Below are positions 59,749 to 64,000 of a DNA stretch of 64,000 nucleotides, one piece after another. The notes beneath the pieces are model-generated. The model saw only the letters and a program-made list of their open reading frames with translations. It was not told the DNA's origin and did not search any database. The position numbers and the translations under genes are program-made. The stretch lies in contig NZ_FXUF01000004.1 of assembly GCF_900182905.1 (NCBI RefSeq), positions 62,001-126,000 of the forward strand, in the 5' to 3' direction. This DNA is from Anoxynatronum buryatiense. GTDB taxonomy: Bacteria; Bacillota; Clostridia; Peptostreptococcales; Tindalliaceae. The stretch's first letter is position 1; every line of letters begins with the position of its first letter.

Positions 59749-59770
59749 GCCGAGGTGGAACCACCTCGGC
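59749..59770 (+). other. Perfect 10-bp hairpin in the glmU leader
   Basis: GCCGAGGTGG and CCACCTCGGC are fully complementary around a two-base AA loop, 26 bp before the glmU start. No T-run follows. The top resembles the AGGTGG-x-ACC core of T-box leaders, but no specifier stem is seen in the short upstream region. Confidence 0.6.
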
Positions 59771-59795
59771 AAAAAGCGTTTGAAGAGGTGACTGA

Positions 59796-61151
59796 ATGAA
59801 AAAACAAGCCATCATCCTGGCAGCCGGCGAAGGCACCCGGATGAAGTCAGCCCTGCCCAAGGTACTGCATCAGGCAGTCGGAAAGCCGCTGGTGCTCCAC
59901 GTGCTGGAAGGGGCAAAGCAATCAGGGGCAGATCATCTGATTGCGGTGGTGGGCCACGGAGCGGACGAAGTGAAGGCGGTACTTCCTCCCGGCTCAGCCA
60001 GTGTGCTCCAGGAACAGCAGTTGGGAACAGGCCATGCCGTTCAAATGGCAGCCCACCTGATTAATCCCGATGCGCTGGTGCTGGTGCTGTGTGGCGATGC
60101 CCCCCTGCTTCGGCCTGAAACCCTGGAGGCCCTGGCCCGGGAACATCAACACAATCAGAATGCAGCCACGGTACTTTCTGCCCGGCTGTCACAACCCTTC
60201 GGGTATGGGCGTATTCTCCGGAATGACCGGCAGGAGCTGCTGGGCATCGTGGAAGAGAAAGACGCCGATCCTGAAGAGAAAAAAATTGATGAAATCAACT
60301 CAGGCACCTACTGTTTCAGTGGAAAAGCACTGCTGCAGGTGCTTCCCCGGCTTTCCAATGCCAACCGGCAACAGGAATACTACCTGACAGATACATTGGC
60401 ACTGTTGCGTGAATCGGGGCAGCGGGTAGGGGTTCACTGTCTGACAGACCCGGAGGAAATCATGGCAGTCAACTCCAGAAGCCAGCTGGCCCAGGTGGAA
60501 GGTATTTTCAGGCGGCGCATTAATGAAGCCCACATGGCTGCAGGCGTAACCCTGATTCATCCTGAAAACACCTACATAGGCCCGGAAGTCATCATCGGCC
60601 GGGATACCCTCATTGAACCCGGTGTAATGCTGGAGGGCAACACCACCATCGGCGAAGCCTGTATCATCGGCCAAAACAGTCGATTAACCGACGTGACCCT
60701 GGGAAATCGTGTGCAGATTACCCATTCCACCCTGTGTCAGGCATTTGTGGATGATGACACCACTGTCGGCCCTTACGCCTATCTGCGCCCGGAAACCCAC
60801 GTGGGGAAACGGGTGCGTATCGGCGATTTTGTTGAGGTCAAAAAATCAGTGATCGGCGATGATTCCCGGGCCGCTCATCTGGCTTATATCGGCGATGCCG
60901 ACGTGGGCCGTAATGTGAACATTGGCTGTGGGGTTGTCTTTGTGAATTATGACGGCAAGAAAAAATCCCGGACCATCGTGGAGGACGATGCCTTCATCGG
61001 CAGCAACTCCAATCTGGTGGCCCCGGTGGTGGTGGAAAAAGGGGGCTATGTGGCCGCCGGTTCCACCATCAACCAAAACGTGCCCGCAGACGCCCTGGCC
61101 ATTGCCCGGCAACGTCAGCGAAACATTCAGGGCTGGAACAAGCGCTCCTGA
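59796..61151 (+). CDS. glmU: Bifunctional GlmU (UDP-GlcNAc pyrophosphorylase / glucosamine-1-P acetyltransferase)
   Basis: GlmU makes UDP-GlcNAc for cell-wall synthesis. The 451-residue protein has the uridyltransferase domain with 'ILAAGEGTRMKSALPKVLHQ' at residues 6-25, 'LVLCGDAPLL' and 'GYGRI', then a left-handed beta-helix with 'GPYAYLRPETHVGKRVRIGD' and 'RAAHLAYIGDADVG'. Length and order are standard. GAAGAGGTG precedes the ATG. Its place ahead of prs is conserved in Firmicutes. Confidence 0.96.
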   Translation: MKKQAIILAAGEGTRMKSALPKVLHQAVGKPLVLHVLEGAKQSGADHLIAVVGHGADEVKAVLPPGSASVLQEQQLGTGHAVQMAAHLINPDALVLVLCGDAPLLRPETLEALAREHQHNQNAATVLSARLSQPFGYGRILRNDRQELLGIVEEKDADPEEKKIDEINSGTYCFSGKALLQVLPRLSNANRQQEYYLTDTLALLRESGQRVGVHCLTDPEEIMAVNSRSQLAQVEGIFRRRINEAHMAAGVTLIHPENTYIGPEVIIGRDTLIEPGVMLEGNTTIGEACIIGQNSRLTDVTLGNRVQITHSTLCQAFVDDDTTVGPYAYLRPETHVGKRVRIGDFVEVKKSVIGDDSRAAHLAYIGDADVGRNVNIGCGVVFVNYDGKKKSRTIVEDDAFIGSNSNLVAPVVVEKGGYVAAGSTINQNVPADALAIARQRQRNIQGWNKRS

Positions 61152-61184
61152 TCCCAAACATCCCTAAGGAGGAATTGTGTACTC

Positions 61185-62132
61185 ATGAATACCAGTGGCA
61201 ATGAAATCAAGATTTTTACCGGTAACGCCAACCCGGAGCTGGCAGCAGAAATCGCCAGCGAGCTGGGTGTCCCATTGGGACGGGCGCTGGTCAGCACCTT
61301 CAGTGACGGTGAAATTGCCGTCAACATTAACGAAACCGTCCGCGGTGCAGACGTTTACGTGGTGCAGCCCACATGTCCGCCGGTGAATGAACACTGGATG
61401 GAACTGCTGATTATGATCGATGCCATGAAACGAGCGTCGGCCGGCCGTATCACGGCGGTGGTCCCCTACTACGGGTATGCCCGTCAGGACCGAAAAGCCA
61501 AGGCCCGGGATCCCATCACAGCCAAACTCATTGCCGACCTGGTCACCGTTTCCGGTGCCGACCGTATTCTCACCATGGACCTCCACGCTTCCCAGATTCA
61601 GGGATTCTTCAACATTCCAGTGGATCACTTGCTGGGGGTGCCCATTCTGGTGGAGTACTTCCAAAAGAAAAAGCTGAAGAATCCGGTGATTGTTTCCCCT
61701 GATATGGGAAGTGTCACCCGGGCCCGAAACTTCGCCCAATACCTGGAAGCACCCATTGCCATCATTGACAAACGCCGCCCCAAAGACAACGTGGCAGAGG
61801 TGATGAACATCATCGGTGATATCAAGGGGTATACCGCCATTCTGGTGGACGACATGATCGATACTGCCGGTACCATCACCGAAGCGTCCAAGGCTCTGAA
61901 AAAGTTCGGCGCCCTGGATGTCTATGCCTGCTGTACCCATCCTGTATTTTCGGGACCGGCCATTGAGCGCATTAAAAACTCTGACATCACCGAACTGGTG
62001 GCCGCCAACACCATTCCCCTGCCACCTGAAAAGCAACTGGATAAGATTAAAACCGTCACGGTGGCACCCGTGTTTGCAGAAGCCATCAGCCGTATTTACA
62101 AGAACAAGTCGGTTTCCACCCTTTTTGATTAA
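61185..62132 (+). CDS. prs: Ribose-phosphate pyrophosphokinase
   Basis: The enzyme makes PRPP from ribose 5-phosphate and ATP. The 315-residue protein is standard, with '[20 protein letters not shown]', the metal-site '[11 protein letters not shown]' and the PRPP motif '[18 protein letters not shown]'. AAGGAGG precedes the ATG and the gene lies 33 nt after glmU, surely co-transcribed. PRPP is also the effector of the PurR encoded upstream. Confidence 0.97.
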   Translation: MNTSGNEIKIFTGNANPELAAEIASELGVPLGRALVSTFSDGEIAVNINETVRGADVYVVQPTCPPVNEHWMELLIMIDAMKRASAGRITAVVPYYGYARQDRKAKARDPITAKLIADLVTVSGADRILTMDLHASQIQGFFNIPVDHLLGVPILVEYFQKKKLKNPVIVSPDMGSVTRARNFAQYLEAPIAIIDKRRPKDNVAEVMNIIGDIKGYTAILVDDMIDTAGTITEASKALKKFGALDVYACCTHPVFSGPAIERIKNSDITELVAANTIPLPPEKQLDKIKTVTVAPVFAEAISRIYKNKSVSTLFD

Positions 62133-62258
62133 TTGCCAGCATGCATCACCCCGGGACACCCGGTTTCGATGTCACAGCTTTCACCGCAAACGCAGCAACG
62201 ATGACACCGGTGATTCACGCATTGATGTCAAAGACCGCCTATCATCGACTCATTCCCA

Positions 62259-62285
62259 GGATCAGCCTGCAGAACGGGCTGATCC
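62259..62285 (+). other. Intergenic hairpin between prs and pth
   Basis: GGATCAGCC pairs perfectly with GGCTGATCC around a 9-nt loop. There is no T-run, so it is likelier a processing or stability element than a full terminator. An open frame runs through here ahead of pth but lacks a ribosome binding site. Confidence 0.45.
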
Positions 62286-62311
62286 TCAACGTCTTTCAGG
62301 AGGAACCAACC

Positions 62312-62938
62312 ATGATCATCATCGCAGGACTGGGTAACCCCGGCGGCAAATACGATGCCACCCGGCACAATATCGGCTTTCACGTCATTGACGCCCTGGC
62401 GGCCGGCCAACAGACGGCGGTGAACCAGAAAAAATTTAAATCCCATTTTACCGAGATTCGGGTGGGATCAGAAAAAGTATTGCTGGTGAAACCCCAAACC
62501 TATATGAACCTCAGCGGCGAAAGCATCGGCCACTGGATGCGCTACTACCAACTGGCATCAGACCGGTTGCTGGTGGTGTACGACGACATGGATTTTGCAC
62601 CGGGGGAGGTCCGGCTGCGCCAGAAAGGCAGTGCCGGGTCTCACAATGGGATGAAATCCATCATTCAGCATCTGGGAACCACAGAATTTCCCCGTTTACG
62701 GGTGGGAATCGGCAAGCCCCTGTGGCAGGATGCCGCCAGCTTTGTGCTGGCCCGCTTCACACCGGAGGAAATCCCGGTGATGAGGGATGCAGTAACCACG
62801 GCGGCTGAAGCGGCCCAGTGCTTTGTGCAAGAAGGCATCCAAATGGCCATGAACCGGTACAACCGGAAACCGGAAGAGCCGGTACAGGAAAAACCGGCCA
62901 ACGAAACGGCACAGGAAAAGGAAGCGAATCAGCCATGA
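62312..62938 (+). CDS. pth: Peptidyl-tRNA hydrolase
   Basis: Pth releases tRNA from stalled peptidyl-tRNA. The core has 'GLGNPGGKYDATRHNIGFHV' with the catalytic His, 'VKPQTYMNLSGESIGHWMRY', the 'VYDDMDFAPGEVRLRQKGSA' segment and 'GSHNGMKSIIQHLGTTEFPR'. The 208 residues include a Glu/Lys/Pro tail of about 25 residues with E-K-P-A-N and E-K-E-A-N units. ATG at 62312 has AGGAGG at 7 nt; the frame upstream to 62141 is not expected to be translated. It overlaps mfd by ATGA. Confidence 0.96.
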   Translation: MIIIAGLGNPGGKYDATRHNIGFHVIDALAAGQQTAVNQKKFKSHFTEIRVGSEKVLLVKPQTYMNLSGESIGHWMRYYQLASDRLLVVYDDMDFAPGEVRLRQKGSAGSHNGMKSIIQHLGTTEFPRLRVGIGKPLWQDAASFVLARFTPEEIPVMRDAVTTAAEAAQCFVQEGIQMAMNRYNRKPEEPVQEKPANETAQEKEANQP

Positions 62939-64000
62939 ATTTATCTGCCTCTGTCGCGCTGCAGCCACTCCAACAATCCAGGGAGTTTGTGCAGCTCACC
63001 GACGCTTTAAGAACCAAAGAGCATACCCTGGGGGTCTATGGGCTTGTTGATTCCCAAAAATCCCATCTGGCCGCCGCCCTGCAACACCATCGGGGCAGAC
63101 AGCTGTTACTGATCACTGAAACAGAAGTTCAGGCCCGCCAGCTGGCGGAAGACCTGAGCTTTTATTTGGGTGCCCAGGCTCATCTTTTTCCCTCCCGTCA
63201 ACCGGTGCTCTATGAGACAGAAGCCAGCAGTGTCAGCACGGGTGATGAGCGCCTGAAAACACTGGCATTTCTGGCGGCAGAGCAACCCGCCGTGATCACG
63301 GCCTCCATGGACGCTCTTTTTGTGAAATTACCGCCTCCCGCCCTTTTTCGACGGCTGCAGCTCACCTTCCGCGTGGGCGAAACCATTCCCCGGGAAACCA
63401 TGCTGCAAATGCTGGTGGCCCAGGGTTATCAGCGCGCCGATCAGGTGGAGGAAAAAGGTCAGTTCAGTATTCGTGGAGATATCATCGACCTGTTTTCGCC
63501 GGTGGAAACGGCCCCCTGCCGAATTGAACTCTTTGATGAAGAAGTGGATTCCATCCGCTATTTTGACCTGGCCACCCAGCAATCCATCGATAAAATCAGC
63601 GCCATCACCATTAGCCCTGCCACTGAATGGATTCTGGAAGAAAAGGACCGCCGGCGGATGGTGGACGTCCTGAAGCGGATGAAGAACCAGTCCCGCCCGG
63701 GAAGCGGTGATGCCTCCGGCTGTGAACCGCCGGAACGGTGCGCCCATTTAACGGTGCGTCTTGAAGAAAACCGGGTGCCTCATGACATGGAGGGTCTGCA
63801 GGATCTGGCTTACGAAAAGGCTGCCTCTCTGCTGGACTACTTGATGCCTGACAGTCTGGTGCTGCTGGACGAGCCCCAGCGGCTGCGCAGCCGGGCCGAA
63901 GGAGCAATGGATGAGTGGAAGGAGCATTTCACCGTATTGCTGGAAAGACAGCAGGTGCTGCCCATACAGGCCCATTGCCTGTTCACCTATTCAGAACTGG
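62935..64000 (+). CDS. mfd: Transcription-repair coupling factor Mfd, N-terminal part (runs off the window)
   Basis: Mfd displaces stalled RNA polymerase and recruits UvrA. The frame is open from the ATG at 62935 to the window end (355 codons visible of about 1,170 expected). It covers the UvrB-homology region: 'GVYGLVDSQKSHLAAALQHH' replaces a classic Walker A as usual in Mfd domain 1. It is followed by 'PSRQPVLYETEASSVSTGDE', 'LVAQGYQRADQVEEKGQFSI' and 'RGDIIDLFSPVETAPCRIEL' (UvrB-like 'RGxxxDxF' element). The start shares an ATGA overlap with pth. The helicase and RNA polymerase-binding domains lie outside the window. Confidence 0.95.
   Translation, partial: MNLSASVALQPLQQSREFVQLTDALRTKEHTLGVYGLVDSQKSHLAAALQHHRGRQLLLITETEVQARQLAEDLSFYLGAQAHLFPSRQPVLYETEASSVSTGDERLKTLAFLAAEQPAVITASMDALFVKLPPPALFRRLQLTFRVGETIPRETMLQMLVAQGYQRADQVEEKGQFSIRGDIIDLFSPVETAPCRIELFDEEVDSIRYFDLATQQSIDKISAITISPATEWILEEKDRRRMVDVLKRMKNQSRPGSGDASGCEPPERCAHLTVRLEENRVPHDMEGLQDLAYEKAASLLDYLMPDSLVLLDEPQRLRSRAEGAMDEWKEHFTVLLERQQVLPIQAHCLFTYSEL

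Noticed and set aside
59740-59795. T-box riboswitch upstream of glmU
   Set aside because: Only the AGGTGGAACC-like core is present; there is no stem I or room for one, and glmU is not an amino-acid gene.
61164-62159. Minus-strand 331-codon frame opposite prs
   Set aside because: Mirror of a fully conserved prs gene; no family features.

Overview
The window reads as chromosomal DNA of an anaerobic, probably spore-forming member of the Clostridia with a moderately high GC content. The main evidence is the conserved Firmicutes block at the right end (murC, then purR, spoVG, glmU, prs, pth and mfd), together with strong AGGAGG-type ribosome binding sites, TRAP and NhaC transporters, cobalamin riboswitches and many PAS-containing signalling proteins. 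No rRNA, tRNA, prophage or insertion sequence was recognised. The genus cannot be fixed from the sequence alone.

Layout. 1-4.6 kb: a VanY-type carboxypeptidase, an AT-rich DUF234-type ATPase with its own promoter, a solitary 29-nt element resembling a type I-E CRISPR repeat followed by a terminator hairpin, and a PAS/GGDEF diguanylate cyclase. 4.6-14.1 kb (minus strand): a metal-import locus made of two transcription units. Each has a near-consensus promoter, a cobalamin riboswitch and a terminator. One encodes CbiQ and CbiO. The other encodes a lipoprotein, CbiM, a NikL-like protein and a complete five-component Nik/Opp-type ABC importer. Riboswitch control points to cobalt. 14.2-21.7 kb: class I aldolase, a CheB-CheR-PAS fusion, a histidine kinase whose receiver domain has been mostly deleted, and an intact hybrid kinase.

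21.7-30.2 kb: a six-gene minus-strand operon (Old Yellow Enzyme, SDR, fumarate-reductase-like flavoprotein, TRAP DctP-DctQ-DctM) with a divergent AraC regulator. It looks like uptake plus reductive metabolism of an unidentified organic acid or enone. 30.2-33.7 kb: small genes (DUF975, DUF1428, AraC, GNAT, SH3). 33.7-38.5 kb: a large PAS-HK-REC-LytS kinase coupled to an HD-GYP phosphodiesterase, and a 64-aa membrane peptide. The kinase operon and the peptide share an unusual promoter made of two hexamers 11 bp apart and a TACAAT -10. 38.6-43.6 kb: a PrpR-like sigma-54 activator, a clear -24/-12 promoter, an NhaC-family antiporter and isoaspartyl dipeptidase. 43.8-44.8 kb: glyoxalase and isochorismatase-like hydrolase.

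45-48.8 kb (minus strand): a NarL-type response regulator, an intact 7TM kinase and a degenerate kinase paralogue. Upstream lie four TGACA elements at exact 12-bp spacing and a divergent operon encoding a PH-like protein, a WG-repeat protein, lipoproteins and a modular surface protein. 56.1-64 kb: the housekeeping block. mfd runs off the right edge, and the first gene may begin outside the left edge.

All calls come from reading the sequence and from knowledge of protein and RNA families. No database search was run.
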